From contig JAZNCH010000034.1 in the NCBI GenBank assembly GCA_045587445.1, positions 1 to 9,464 on the forward strand: a stretch of 9,464 nt of DNA, written 5' to 3'. The first letter of the stretch is position 1. Each line of letters starts with the position of its first letter. The DNA comes from RGIG1995 sp045587445 (GTDB lineage: Bacteria; Bacillota; Clostridia; Oscillospirales; CAG-272). The notes beneath the pieces are model-generated. The model did not search any database, had not been told where the DNA came from, and saw nothing but the letters and a program-made list of their open reading frames with translations. Made by a program: the position numbers and the translations under genes. Of this stretch, positions 1 through 7,841 are shown piece by piece.

Positions 1-336
1 AACAGAATGACTATGGCGGCAGGAATCGGAGTATTAAACGACGATGCTTATACGAAAGCAAACTGTGCTGAAATAGCTGAAAACAGAGAGTACACTACCT
101 CTAAACTAAAAGAAATGGGATTTTGTACAACAGATTCTAAATCTAACTTTATATTTGCAAAGCACCCCAATGTTGAAGGACAAACTATATACGAAAGCCT
201 CAAGAAAAAAGGAATACTTGTCCGTCACTTCTCTAAACCGAAAATTAGCGATTATGTTCGAATAACAGTTGGAACTTCCGAGCAAATGACTGCACTTTTG
301 TTTGCTCTAAAAAAAGTATTGGAGGAGAATAAATGA
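1..336 (+). CDS. hisC: Histidinol-phosphate aminotransferase, C-terminal part (5' end outside window)
   Basis: HisC is a PLP-dependent class I/II aminotransferase that converts imidazole-acetol phosphate plus glutamate to L-histidinol phosphate in the cytoplasm. Only the last 111 residues are present; the reading frame is open from base 1 (Asn-Arg before the first Met at 7), so that ATG is internal and not a start. A full HisC is about 350-360 residues, so roughly the C-terminal third is seen. The visible part matches the family's small domain: an N-R-(M/L)-T segment, then SNFIFAK, then GILVRHF, and finally YVRITVGT, whose arginine is known in the family to contact the substrate. The TGA stop at 334-336 overlaps the hisB ATG at 333, and the hisB ribosome binding site (GGAGG, 321-325) lies inside hisC, suggesting coupled translation. 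The pathway context makes HisC much more likely than another aminotransferase. Confidence 0.93.
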   Translation, partial: NRMTMAAGIGVLNDDAYTKANCAEIAENREYTTSKLKEMGFCTTDSKSNFIFAKHPNVEGQTIYESLKKKGILVRHFSKPKISDYVRITVGTSEQMTALLFALKKVLEENK

Positions 337-923
337 TTAGAGTTGCTGAAATAAAAAGAAAAACTGCCGAGACGGACATTTATTTAAAAATAAGACTTGA
401 CGGAAAAGCCGAATCAAGGATAGAAACGGGCTGTGGCTTTCTTGACCACATGCTCACTCTATTCTCTAAACACAGCCGATTTGATGTGGAAGTATCTTGC
501 AAAGGCGACACATACGTCGATTATCACCACTCTGTTGAAGATATAGGCATTTGCCTCGGTATAGCTTTCAACGATGCTATCGGTGATAAAAGAGGTATCA
601 ACAGATACGGTGATATAATTCTTCCTATGGACGAAGCATTGATATTATCCGCAGTTGATATTTCGGGCAGAGATTACCTTGGATTTGATCTCGATGTTCC
701 TACGGAAAAAGTCGGTGACTTTGACACAGAGCTTGTTGAAGAATTTTGGCTCGGCTTTATACGCAATGCAAAAATAAATCTTCACATAAAACAGCTTGCC
801 GGAACAAACTCTCACCACATTATAGAGGGTGTTTTCAAGGCTGTAGGCAGAGCTCTCGGTCAGGCTGCAAAAAAAGACCCTGCTCTTTTTAATGAAATTC
901 CCTCGACGAAAGGACTCCTTTAA
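333..923 (+). CDS. hisB: Imidazoleglycerol-phosphate dehydratase
   Basis: HisB dehydrates imidazoleglycerol phosphate to imidazole-acetol phosphate, the substrate of HisC. The protein has 196 residues, the normal length of the single-function dehydratase; it lacks the N-terminal phosphatase domain of the bifunctional enterobacterial HisB, which agrees with the separate hisK downstream. Family hallmarks are visible: GCGFLDHML at 33-41 (H39), the metal-binding HHSVED at 65-70 (H65, H66, E69), PMDEA at 98-102, HHIIE at 161-165 (H161, H162, E165), and the typical C-terminus IPSTKGLL. In this family these histidines and glutamates bind the two manganese ions and the enzyme is a 24-mer. The ATG at 333 is preceded by GGAGG at 321-325 with a 7-base gap and overlaps the hisC stop as ATGA. 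Confidence 0.97.
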   Translation: MIRVAEIKRKTAETDIYLKIRLDGKAESRIETGCGFLDHMLTLFSKHSRFDVEVSCKGDTYVDYHHSVEDIGICLGIAFNDAIGDKRGINRYGDIILPMDEALILSAVDISGRDYLGFDLDVPTEKVGDFDTELVEEFWLGFIRNAKINLHIKQLAGTNSHHIIEGVFKAVGRALGQAAKKDPALFNEIPSTKGLL

Positions 924-1543
924 TGATTGCAATTGTTGATTACGGAGTGGGTAATCTCTTTTCTTTGAAAAGCTCACTTGCTTACGTTGGTGCCGATGCA
1001 GTAGTTACAAGCGAACCTAACGTATTAAAAGAATCAGAAAAAATAATACTTCCCGGTGTCGGTGCATTTAAAGATGCGTCGGACAAGCTTTTTGCGTCAG
1101 GACTTGCCGAAATTGTAACACAAGAAGCCAAAAAAGGCAAACCTCTTCTTGGAATCTGTCTCGGTATGCAGATGCTTTTTGAAAAAAGCTTTGAATATGG
1201 AGAAACCAAAGGACTTGGTTTATTAAAAGGTGAAATAAGACCTTTGACCGATGTTGTTGATAAAAATTTAAAGATTCCTCACATTGGCTGGAATGCTTTG
1301 AAATTTACTGCTGACAAATCCCCTCTGTTTAAGTATATAAACGAAGGTGATTGCGTATATTTTGTTCATTCATTTTACGCAATGGGCTGTGATGATTCAC
1401 TTATTGCAACGGCAGAATACAGTTGTGATATACCCGCCGCTGTCGGAAAAGGCAATATATACGGTTGCCAATTTCACCCTGAAAAAAGCGGTAACGTCGG
1501 ACTTAATATACTCCGCGCATTTTGCGAGAAAGGCGGTATCTAA
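923..1543 (+). CDS. hisH: Imidazole glycerol phosphate synthase, glutamine amidotransferase subunit
   Basis: HisH is the glutaminase half of IGP synthase. It hydrolyses glutamine and passes ammonia to HisF, which makes imidazoleglycerol phosphate and AICAR. The 206-residue protein is a class I (triad) glutamine amidotransferase: DYGVGN at 6-11, the oxyanion region LPGVGAF at 43-49, the nucleophile loop LLGICLGMQ with C79, PHIGWN at 119-124, YFVHSFY at 146-152, and QFHPEKS at 183-189 giving H185 and E187 of the Cys-His-Glu triad. The start is the ATG overlapping the hisB TAA (TAATG at 921-925), with AAAGGA at 909-914 as ribosome binding site inside the end of hisB. hisA follows after 2 bp. Its partner hisF is two genes downstream, with hisA between, a common arrangement in Firmicutes operons. 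Confidence 0.97.
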   Translation: MIAIVDYGVGNLFSLKSSLAYVGADAVVTSEPNVLKESEKIILPGVGAFKDASDKLFASGLAEIVTQEAKKGKPLLGICLGMQMLFEKSFEYGETKGLGLLKGEIRPLTDVVDKNLKIPHIGWNALKFTADKSPLFKYINEGDCVYFVHSFYAMGCDDSLIATAEYSCDIPAAVGKGNIYGCQFHPEKSGNVGLNILRAFCEKGGI

Positions 1544-1545
1544 AA

Positions 1546-2259
1546 ATGATTATCTATCCCGCAATTGACCTTTTTGAAGGTAAAGCAGTACGCCTATACA
1601 AAGGCGACTATAATCAGTTAACAGTCTACAGCAATAACCCTGTAGAAATCGCAGAAGATTTTGTAAAGCAAGGTGCAACACATATACACTTAGTTGACCT
1701 TGAGGGTGCAAAAAGCGGTACTACGCCAAACCTCAATATTATTTGCAACATAAAAAAACAAACCGGTCTTTTCTGTGAGGTTGGCGGCGGTATACGCTCA
1801 ATGGAAATAGTTGATAAATATATCTCTGCGGGACTTGACCGCGTTATACTCGGTACGGCGGCTGTTGAAAACAAGGACTTCGCCGTAGAAGCAGTAAAAA
1901 AATACGGCGATAAAATCGCTATCGGTGTTGATATAAAAGACGGTTTTGTAGCCGTTAAGGGTTGGACTGAAAAATCAACTCTTGATGCATTTGATTTTTG
2001 TTTGCAGATGCAAGACATCGGCGTAAAAACGCTTATTTGCACGGATATATCCAAAGACGGTGCAATGAAAGGAACAAACCACGACCTATACAACGAGCTT
2101 TCTCAACGATGTAATATGCAAATAATTGCATCGGGCGGTGTTTCATCTATTGACGACGTAAAAAAGCTTGCAGATAAGAAGATTTACGGTGCAATAATAG
2201 GTAAAGCCTACTACACAAAAGCAATTAACTTGAAAGAGGCAATCGAGGTGGCAAAATGA
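1546..2259 (+). CDS. hisA: ProFAR isomerase (phosphoribosylformimino-AICAR-phosphate isomerase)
   Basis: HisA performs an Amadori rearrangement that turns ProFAR into PRFAR, the substrate of HisF/HisH. I place the start at the ATG 2 bp after the hisH stop, giving 237 residues that begin MIIYPAIDL; an in-frame TTG at 1522 would add eight residues that overlap hisH and match nothing expected of the family. GGCGG at 1532-1536 can serve as ribosome binding site. The protein is a half-barrel-repeat TIM barrel: catalytic D8 in YPAIDL, D129 in IGVDIKDG, phosphate-binding VGGGIR around 79-84, TDISKDGAMKG at 166-176, and a second phosphate-binding loop ASGGVSS at 195-201. It resembles HisF, its known paralogue, but the N-terminus YPAIDLFEGKAVRL is typical of HisA. 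The TGA stop overlaps the hisF ATG (ATGA at 2256-2259). Confidence 0.96.
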   Translation: MIIYPAIDLFEGKAVRLYKGDYNQLTVYSNNPVEIAEDFVKQGATHIHLVDLEGAKSGTTPNLNIICNIKKQTGLFCEVGGGIRSMEIVDKYISAGLDRVILGTAAVENKDFAVEAVKKYGDKIAIGVDIKDGFVAVKGWTEKSTLDAFDFCLQMQDIGVKTLICTDISKDGAMKGTNHDLYNELSQRCNMQIIASGGVSSIDDVKKLADKKIYGAIIGKAYYTKAINLKEAIEVAK

Positions 2260-3014
2260 CTACAAAAAGAATAATCCCCTGCCTCGACGTAAAAAACGGC
2301 AGAGTTGTAAAAGGGGTTAATTTTGAAGGACTTAGTGATGTCTCTTCTCCCGTTGAACTCGCAAAATACTATAGCGATAACGGTGCTGACGAGCTTGTTT
2401 TTTACGATATAACAGCTTCATTTGAAGAAAGAAAGCTTTTTTCCGATATACTTACCGAGGTTGCAAGTAAAATCTTTATTCCCCTTACTGTAGGTGGTGG
2501 AATAAATACCGTTGACGACTTCGACAGAGTGTTAAAATGCGGTGCCGATAAGGTTAGTGTAAACTCAGGTGCTATAAGAAATCCCGACTTGGTTTATCAA
2601 GCCGCAAAACTGTACGGCGACCAGTGTGTTGTGCTTTCCGTTGACGTTAAGCGTGTTGACGGAGTATTTAGAGTCTTTGCCAAAGGCGGCAGAGAAAACA
2701 CGGGAATGGAAGCTATTGAGTGGATAAAACGCTGTGTAGGCAACGGGGCCGGCGAAATAGTTGTTAATTCAATAGATACCGACGGTGTAAAAAAAGGCTT
2801 TGACCTTGAAATGCTTGATGAAGTATGTAATGCTGTATCGGTTCCTGTTATAGCCTCAGGCGGTGCGGGATGTATTCAGCACTTCACCGAACTATTTAAT
2901 ACTCTTCCCAAGGTCGATGCAGGTCTTGCCGCTTCAATCTTTCACTTTGGAGAAGTTAAGATTGATGACCTCAAAAAAGAATTATCTAACAACGGAATTT
3001 GTATGAGAATATAA
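2256..3014 (+). CDS. hisF: Imidazole glycerol phosphate synthase, cyclase subunit
   Basis: HisF uses ammonia from HisH to convert PRFAR to imidazoleglycerol phosphate plus AICAR, thereby linking histidine and purine synthesis. The 252-residue protein has the family length and features: RIIPCLDVKNGRVVKG at 5-20 with catalytic D11, D51 in FYDITAS, the phosphate loop TVGGGI at 78-83, CGADKVSVNSGA at 95-106, catalytic D130 in LSVDVKR, NSIDTDGVKKG at 171-181, and the second phosphate loop IASGGAG at 199-205. The start overlaps the hisA stop as ATGA, with GAGGTGG in the end of hisA as ribosome binding site. After hisF there is a 31-bp gap before hisIE, the longest gap inside the operon part seen here; I see no promoter or terminator in it. 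Confidence 0.97.
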   Translation: MTTKRIIPCLDVKNGRVVKGVNFEGLSDVSSPVELAKYYSDNGADELVFYDITASFEERKLFSDILTEVASKIFIPLTVGGGINTVDDFDRVLKCGADKVSVNSGAIRNPDLVYQAAKLYGDQCVVLSVDVKRVDGVFRVFAKGGRENTGMEAIEWIKRCVGNGAGEIVVNSIDTDGVKKGFDLEMLDEVCNAVSVPVIASGGAGCIQHFTELFNTLPKVDAGLAASIFHFGEVKIDDLKKELSNNGICMRI

Positions 3015-3030
3015 TGGTTATAACTCTTTG

Positions 3031-3036
3031 AAAGGA
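3031..3036 (+). promoter_or_regulatory. Ribosome binding site that decides the hisIE start
   Basis: AAAGGA sits 9 bases before the ATG at 3046. An in-frame TTG at 3028 would lie upstream of this site, so the ATG is the better start for hisIE; the protein then begins MINIDELKFDEKGLIPAIV, as HisI proteins usually do. Confidence 0.7.
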
Positions 3037-3045
3037 AAAATAAAA

Positions 3046-3696
3046 ATGATTAATATTGATGAACTTAAATTTGACGAAAAAGGACTTATTCCCGCTATAG
3101 TTGTTGATGCAAAGACAAAACAAGTACTCACCCTTGCATATATGAATAAAGAAAGCCTTCAAATTTCTATGGAAAAAGGCTTAACTTGCTTCTACAGCCG
3201 TTCAAGACAGTGTCTCTGGCTTAAAGGCGAAACAAGCGGTAACTATCAGCATATAGTTTCTATCACAGCAGACTGCGATAAAGACGCACTTACGGTTATG
3301 GTTGAACCTGACGGTCCCGCTTGTCATCTCGGTACGACTTCTTGTTTTGAAAATCCCCTTTGGGAAAGTGAAGAGTTACACGAATTCTCTCTTCAGGGAC
3401 TTATGAAGCTAATTGAAGGTAGAAAGATTGACAAAAAAGAGGGTTCGTATACAACCTACCTCTTCGAAAAAGGACTTGATAAGATACTGAAAAAAGTCGG
3501 TGAAGAGTGTACTGAAGTTATTATTGGAGCAAAGAACAACGATAAAAAAGAAACTATATACGAAATCGCCGACCTTACTTATCACGTAATGGTACTTATG
3601 ATTGAAATGGGTATTTCTCTTGAAGATATACACAATGAACTTGCATCAAGACATGTTATTGATAAAAAGGTTAAGCAGGAGAAAATGACTCAATGA
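3046..3696 (+). CDS. hisI: Bifunctional phosphoribosyl-AMP cyclohydrolase / phosphoribosyl-ATP pyrophosphatase
   Basis: This is a fused HisIE protein of 216 residues that catalyses the second and third steps of histidine synthesis: PR-ATP to PR-AMP (HisE part), then ring opening to ProFAR (HisI part). The cyclohydrolase domain is about residues 1-110: PAIVVDAKT, LAYMNKESL, FYSRSRQ at 49-55, LWLKGETSGN at 57-66, the metal motif DCDKDA at 76-81 and the zinc cysteines C93 (GPACH) and C100 (TSCF), with C77 as a third. The pyrophosphatase domain is about 115-205: SYTTYLF at 134-140, KILKKVGEE at 146-154 and EIADLTYHVMVLM at 173-185, the acidic magnesium-binding helices of the MazG-like fold. The start is explained by the ribosome binding site at 3031. 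Its TGA overlaps the ATG of hisK (ATGA at 3693-3696). The fused gene is often written hisIE. Confidence 0.96.
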   Translation: MINIDELKFDEKGLIPAIVVDAKTKQVLTLAYMNKESLQISMEKGLTCFYSRSRQCLWLKGETSGNYQHIVSITADCDKDALTVMVEPDGPACHLGTTSCFENPLWESEELHEFSLQGLMKLIEGRKIDKKEGSYTTYLFEKGLDKILKKVGEECTEVIIGAKNNDKKETIYEIADLTYHVMVLMIEMGISLEDIHNELASRHVIDKKVKQEKMTQ

Positions 3697-4463
3697 TAGA
3701 TTATGATCTTCATATGCATACAACCTTTTGCGACGGCAAAAATACTCCCGAAGAAATGGTTATTTCGGGAATTGAAAAAGGTTTGAAAACTATTGGTATT
3801 TCAGGACACTGCAATACAGGCTTTGACGATACCTACTGTATGACAGCACCTGTTATGAAAGCATATTTTGAGGAGCTTCATAGGTTAAAAAAGGCATACG
3901 AAGGTAAAATTGAAGTATTATGCGGCATTGAACAGGATTACTTTGCTGGAAAACCCAAGCTCGATTTCGATTACGTTATCGGAAGTGTGCATTACATACA
4001 TAAAAACGGTCTTTATCTCTCTGTTGACCACAAGGAGTCAATAACCGTAAATGACGTTAAAGAGCATTATAACGGCGATTATTACGCTTACGCAGAGGAT
4101 TATTATAAACTCGTCGGCGACGTTCTCAATAATACAGGCGCTGATATAATTGGACATTTTGACCTTATAACAAAATTCAACGAGGGATATAAACTCTTTG
4201 ACGAAACAAATCCCCGATACGTAAATGCTTGGAAAGCTGCAGTTGATAAATTACTTCCCTACGGCAAACCATTTGAAGTAAATACAGGTGCAATTTCAAG
4301 AGGATACAGAACTTCCCCCTATCCTTCACTGCCTATTCTTGAATATATCAAAGAAAAAGGGGGCAAATTGATTCTTTCAAGTGATAGCCATTCGGCAGAA
4401 AATATATGCTTCCAATTTGACAAATGGGAAAAGTATATAAAAGATTTAGGTTTTGAAATATAA
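3693..4463 (+). CDS. hisK: Histidinol-phosphatase, PHP family
   Basis: The product hydrolyses histidinol phosphate to histidinol, the step before HisD. It is a 256-residue PHP-superfamily metal phosphohydrolase, unrelated to the HAD-type phosphatase domain of bifunctional HisB. The metal-binding pattern is complete: DLHMH (H7, H9), D14, H39 in SGHCN, E80 in CGIEQDY, H100 in GSVHYI, H155 in IGHFDL, and D231/H233 in SSDSHS. FEVNTGAISRGYRTSPYPS near 194-212 matches the substrate-binding part of the HisK/HisJ group. Position within the operon, overlapping hisIE by ATGA, supports this over a generic PHP phosphatase. It is the last gene of the operon and is followed directly by a hairpin terminator whose first arm starts at the stop codon. 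Confidence 0.92.
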   Translation: MIDYDLHMHTTFCDGKNTPEEMVISGIEKGLKTIGISGHCNTGFDDTYCMTAPVMKAYFEELHRLKKAYEGKIEVLCGIEQDYFAGKPKLDFDYVIGSVHYIHKNGLYLSVDHKESITVNDVKEHYNGDYYAYAEDYYKLVGDVLNNTGADIIGHFDLITKFNEGYKLFDETNPRYVNAWKAAVDKLLPYGKPFEVNTGAISRGYRTSPYPSLPILEYIKEKGGKLILSSDSHSAENICFQFDKWEKYIKDLGFEI

Positions 4464-4490
4464 AAACGGCTGAAATTCAGCCGTTTTCTT
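4463..4490. terminator. Bidirectional intrinsic terminator between his operon and ligA-obgE
   Basis: A perfect inverted repeat pairs 4463-4474 (AAAACGGCTGAA) with 4476-4487 (TTCAGCCGTTTT); in RNA this gives at least 10 bp with a loop of about 5 bases. T-rich tracts follow in both directions (TTTTCTTATTT on plus, TTTTTA on minus), so it can end both convergent transcripts. It fills the whole 25-bp gap and touches both stop codons. Confidence 0.88.
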
Positions 4491-5769
4491 ATTTCACAAA
4501 ATCAAATTCGAAGTCGTACATACTTACGGTGTCGCCGTCTTTTACACCTTTTGCTTCAAGCTCATCAAATACACCCGCATTTTTAAGTACTTTTTGGAAG
4601 TACATCAAAGACTCGTAGTCATCAAAGTTAATTGAACCCATAAGCTTGTATATCCAATCTGCCTCAACAACGTACGTTCCGTTAACATTCTTTATAAGTA
4701 TATCGTGGTTAGACTTATCTTCAAGAATGTCAGTTTCAGGGAAATAGTCCGCTTCATACACTGTAAGGGGCGGAAGCTCCTTCAATCTGTCTGCCGTTCT
4801 GTGTACAAGCTCTTTTACGTTAGTTCCGGTCAATGCGGAAATGTACATAAGCTCATACCCGTTTCTCTTTACATAGCTTTCAAAGGCTTCTTTATCAAAC
4901 TCTCCCTCTTCGGACATATCAATCTTATTAGCAGCAATTATCTGCGGTCTGTTTGCAAGGTCTTCGCTGTATTCGGCTAGTTCGGCATTAATCTTTTCTA
5001 TATCTTCAATAGGGTCTCTGCCACTCATTCCCGACACGTCAACTATATGAACAAGGAGTCTGCATCTGTCTATATGACGAAGAAAATCGTGTCCGAGTCC
5101 TGCCCCCTCTGCCGCACCCTCAATAATACCGGGAATATCTGCCGCAACAAACGAGCGTTCTTCGCCCGCATCAACAACACCCAAATTTGGGGAAAGTGTA
5201 GTAAATTCATAATTTGCTATCTTAGGTTTTGCAGCGCTTATTTTTGAAAGAAGCATTGATTTACCAACGTTTGGAAATCCTACGAAGCCGACGTCAGCAA
5301 GCATTTTTAATTCAAGAATAACTTCTTTCTCTTCCCCTTTTATACCGCTTTTTGCAAATCTCGGTATCTGTCTTGTGGGAGTAGAAAAGTGTCTATTACC
5401 CCAGCCACCTCTGCCGCCTTTACATAACGTAAAAGGCTCGGTGTCAGACATATCCTTTATAATCTTACCGCTTTCAGCATCTCTTACAACCGTACCGGGA
5501 GGAACTTTCAAAACGAGGTCTGTTGCTGTCTTTCCGTGAAATTTTGATTTCATACCGTCGCCACCATTTTCGGCAACAAACTTTTTGTGATATTTATAAC
5601 GCAAAAGTGTGTTTTCGCCCTCGTCGATTTCAAGAACGATATTACCGCCGTTACCACCGTCGCCACCGTCGGGACCGCCGTGTGAAACGTATTTTTCACG
5701 TCTAAACGAAACGGCGCCGTTACCGCCGTCGCCCGCCTTTACGTAAATTTTTACTTTATCAATTATCAT
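4489..5769 (-). CDS. obgE: GTPase Obg (50S ribosome assembly / stress GTPase)
   Basis: Obg is an essential cytoplasmic GTPase associated with late 50S subunit assembly, (p)ppGpp response and, in Gram-positives, sporulation and stress signalling. The 426-residue protein has all three domains: the glycine-rich Obg fold at about 1-157 (GDGGNGAVSFRREKYV, GGPDGGDGGNGG), the G domain at about 158-333, and the Obg C-terminal (OCT) domain at about 345-426 ending in DGDTVSMYDFEFDF. G motifs: G1 GFPNVGKS at 164-171, G2 FTT at 189-191, G3 DIPG at 211-214, G4 NKID at 281-284, G5 SAL at 311-313. The residue after GKS is Met172 where Thr or Ser is usual. The ATG at 5769 has AGGTGA (plus-strand positions 5776-5781) 6 bases upstream. 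It lies 19 bp after ligA on the same strand and is probably co-transcribed with it, rather than sitting next to rplU-rpmA as in many bacteria. Confidence 0.96.
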   Translation of the reverse strand: MIIDKVKIYVKAGDGGNGAVSFRREKYVSHGGPDGGDGGNGGNIVLEIDEGENTLLRYKYHKKFVAENGGDGMKSKFHGKTATDLVLKVPPGTVVRDAESGKIIKDMSDTEPFTLCKGGRGGWGNRHFSTPTRQIPRFAKSGIKGEEKEVILELKMLADVGFVGFPNVGKSMLLSKISAAKPKIANYEFTTLSPNLGVVDAGEERSFVAADIPGIIEGAAEGAGLGHDFLRHIDRCRLLVHIVDVSGMSGRDPIEDIEKINAELAEYSEDLANRPQIIAANKIDMSEEGEFDKEAFESYVKRNGYELMYISALTGTNVKELVHRTADRLKELPPLTVYEADYFPETDILEDKSNHDILIKNVNGTYVVEADWIYKLMGSINFDDYESLMYFQKVLKNAGVFDELEAKGVKDGDTVSMYDFEFDFVK

Positions 5770-5788
5770 TGTTCTTCACCTGCTCTTT

Positions 5789-7750
5789 CTATATTCCAAG
5801 CATATCTTTAAGCTGTTGTTCGTCAATAATCTTTACACCCAAACTCTGAGCTTTTGTAAGCTTACTGCCCGCATCGTCTCCCGCTAAAACATAATCGGTC
5901 TTTTTTGAAACCGAAGAAGATGTCTTTCCGCCGTAGCTCTCGATAAGTACACCCGCTTCATCACGCGACATTGTAGGTAATTTACCTGTCAAAACAAACG
6001 TCAAGCCTTCTAATATATTACCCTTTTGTTCTTCTGCTTCAAAAATTGTCGATACTCCTGCTGACTTCAGTTCATCAATAATTTCTCTCGTTTTTTCTCT
6101 CGAAAAGAAATCGATTATATAATCTGCAGATACATCACCAATATCGTCTATCTCTGTAAGCTCTTCTTTTGTTACCCCAAAAAACACATCAATATTTTTA
6201 TATTTTTTCGCAAGAGCCGTAGCTGCAACTTCGCCTACCTGTCTTATGCCTAACGCATACAACAAGCGTGCAAGTCCTGCGTTCTTTGAAATTTCAATAG
6301 AATTTATAAGATTTTCAGCCGATTTTTCGCCCATTCGCTCAAGGGAGGCGATTTTTTCTTTTTCGAGTCTATATATATCTGAAATGCTCTTCAACATGCC
6401 GTTAATATAAAACAGTTCGATAATTTGAGGTCCCATACCGTCTATATTCATAGCGGCTTTAGATGCAAAATGTTCCAACGTGCGTAAAAGCTGCGCGGGA
6501 CATTCGGCATTTGTGCATCTATGGTCTGCTTCGCTATCCTCGTGGAATATCGGCTCATTACACGATGGGCACACTTCGGGCATTTCAAAAACTACCGCAT
6601 CATCAGGTCTTTTTTGCAACACAACGCTTTCAACACGAGGAATTATTTCACCCGATTTTATTACTATAACCGAGTCTCCTATTCGTATATCCTTTTCTCT
6701 TATATAGTTTAAATTGTGCAAAGTTGCTCTGCTAACTGTTGACCCTGCAATCTTTACGGGTTCTAAAACTGCATTAGGTGTTAAAACGCCTGTTCTGCCG
6801 ACCTGAATTATTATATCAAGCAGTTTCGTTTCTTTTTCTTCGGGGGGATACTTGTATGCAACCGCCCACTTCGGTCTACCGCCAACTTCTCCAAGCTCTG
6901 TTCTGTCTTGCAATATATCGGCTTTTATAACTGCACCGTCTATATCAAACGACAAACTTTCACGCATTTCACCTATATAATTTATGTGGTTTTCGATTTT
7001 CTTAATATCATCTGTTACAATCGTATACGGCAAAACCTTGAAGCCTTGTTCGCGCAAAAAGTTTAACGAATCACTGTGTCTTGTAAATTCTTTATCGCAA
7101 TATTGAACGTTAAACACAAAAATATCAAGCATTCTCTGTGCCGTAATCTTTGAGTCAAGCTGTCGGAGCGAACCTGCCGCCGCATTTCTCGGGTTTGCAA
7201 ACCTTTCTTTTTCGCCCCTTGTTTCGTTTATCTTTTCAAAAGCCTCCCTGGGCATATACACCTCGCCGCGCACTTCAAGTCTGCCTTTATAATCAATAGT
7301 CAAAGGAATAGATTTTATGGTTTTTAAATTTAATGTTACGTTTTCACCAACCAAACCGTCCCCTCTCGTTGCGCCGAGAACAAACTGACCGTTTTCATAC
7401 ACAAGAGAAACAGATAATCCATCAATTTTTGGCTCAACAGAATATAACATTTTGGAATTCTTATTAAAAAACACTTCAAGTTCATCAAATGAAAAAACAT
7501 CAGTAAGGCTTCCCATAGATACGTTATGCTTTACCTTTTCAAACTTATCAAGAGCTTTTCCGCCAACTCTCATTGTGGGAGAGTTTTGTGTTTTTAATTC
7601 TGGATATTTTTCTTCAAGCTCTTCAAGCTCTCTGAAAAGCATATCGTACTCATAGTCAGATATTTCGGGATTATCTTCAATATAATATTTTTTGCTGTGA
7701 TATTCCAATATATTTCGTAAATATTCTATTCTTTCAGACGCTTGATTCAT
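5789..7750 (-). CDS. ligA: NAD+-dependent DNA ligase
   Basis: LigA seals nicks during replication and repair using NAD+ as AMP donor. From the ATG at 7750 it has 653 residues, slightly below the usual 660-680. Domain order: Ia (about 1-60, YYIEDNPEISDYEYD), adenylation domain with the nucleophile K108 in EPKIDG, ATRGDG, LEVRGEVYMP, RFANPRNAAAGSLRQLD, IDGAVIK and KWAVAYKYP; OB fold with VGRTGVLTPNAVLEPV and ATLHN; a zinc finger with C394, C397, C412, C417; helix-hairpin-helix repeats; and a BRCT domain at about 577-653. A GTG at 7765 would add five residues, but it is itself part of the AAAGGTG ribosome binding site (plus-strand 7763-7769), so the ATG, 12 bases downstream, is preferred; that spacing is a little long. 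obgE follows after 19 bp. Confidence 0.96.
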   Translation of the reverse strand: MNQASERIEYLRNILEYHSKKYYIEDNPEISDYEYDMLFRELEELEEKYPELKTQNSPTMRVGGKALDKFEKVKHNVSMGSLTDVFSFDELEVFFNKNSKMLYSVEPKIDGLSVSLVYENGQFVLGATRGDGLVGENVTLNLKTIKSIPLTIDYKGRLEVRGEVYMPREAFEKINETRGEKERFANPRNAAAGSLRQLDSKITAQRMLDIFVFNVQYCDKEFTRHSDSLNFLREQGFKVLPYTIVTDDIKKIENHINYIGEMRESLSFDIDGAVIKADILQDRTELGEVGGRPKWAVAYKYPPEEKETKLLDIIIQVGRTGVLTPNAVLEPVKIAGSTVSRATLHNLNYIREKDIRIGDSVIVIKSGEIIPRVESVVLQKRPDDAVVFEMPEVCPSCNEPIFHEDSEADHRCTNAECPAQLLRTLEHFASKAAMNIDGMGPQIIELFYINGMLKSISDIYRLEKEKIASLERMGEKSAENLINSIEISKNAGLARLLYALGIRQVGEVAATALAKKYKNIDVFFGVTKEELTEIDDIGDVSADYIIDFFSREKTREIIDELKSAGVSTIFEAEEQKGNILEGLTFVLTGKLPTMSRDEAGVLIESYGGKTSSSVSKKTDYVLAGDDAGSKLTKAQSLGVKIIDEQQLKDMLGI

Positions 7751-7812
7751 AATATGAATTAACACCTTTCTTTTTGTTAGATAAATAAGGTAAATAACTG
7801 CTTTTTATTAAA

Positions 7813-7841
7813 ATTATACACCAAGATTCCGTTGACAATAC
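7813..7841 (-). promoter_or_regulatory. Candidate sigma-A promoter for ligA-obgE
   Basis: On the minus strand a consensus TATAAT lies at 7813-7818, about 60 bases before the ligA ATG. The best -35 candidates are poor: GTATTG at 7836-7841 with a 17-bp spacer, or TATTGT with 16. The -35 zone overlaps the -35 box of the rightward dehydrogenase promoter, so the two could compete. The -10 is convincing as a sequence, but AT-rich DNA gives such matches by chance. Confidence 0.42.

Noticed and set aside
909..921. Palindrome AAAGGACTCCTTT over the hisH ribosome binding site
   Set aside because: The two arms meet at one base, so RNA could form only about 4 weak pairs; it also encodes the conserved HisB C-terminus, so regulation is not supported.
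645..977. Open frame on the minus strand across hisB/hisH
   Set aside because: Hydrophilic, no family pattern, no ribosome binding site, and fully antisense to two well-supported genes.
1522..1545. Upstream TTG start for hisA
   Set aside because: Adds eight residues overlapping hisH that are foreign to the family; the ATG at 1546 gives the standard HisA N-terminus.
5629..5730. Repetitive CCGCC/ACCGTCG-like stretch
   Set aside because: It is the minus-strand coding sequence of the glycine-rich N-terminal Obg fold; the repetition is explained by Gly-Gly-Asp codons.
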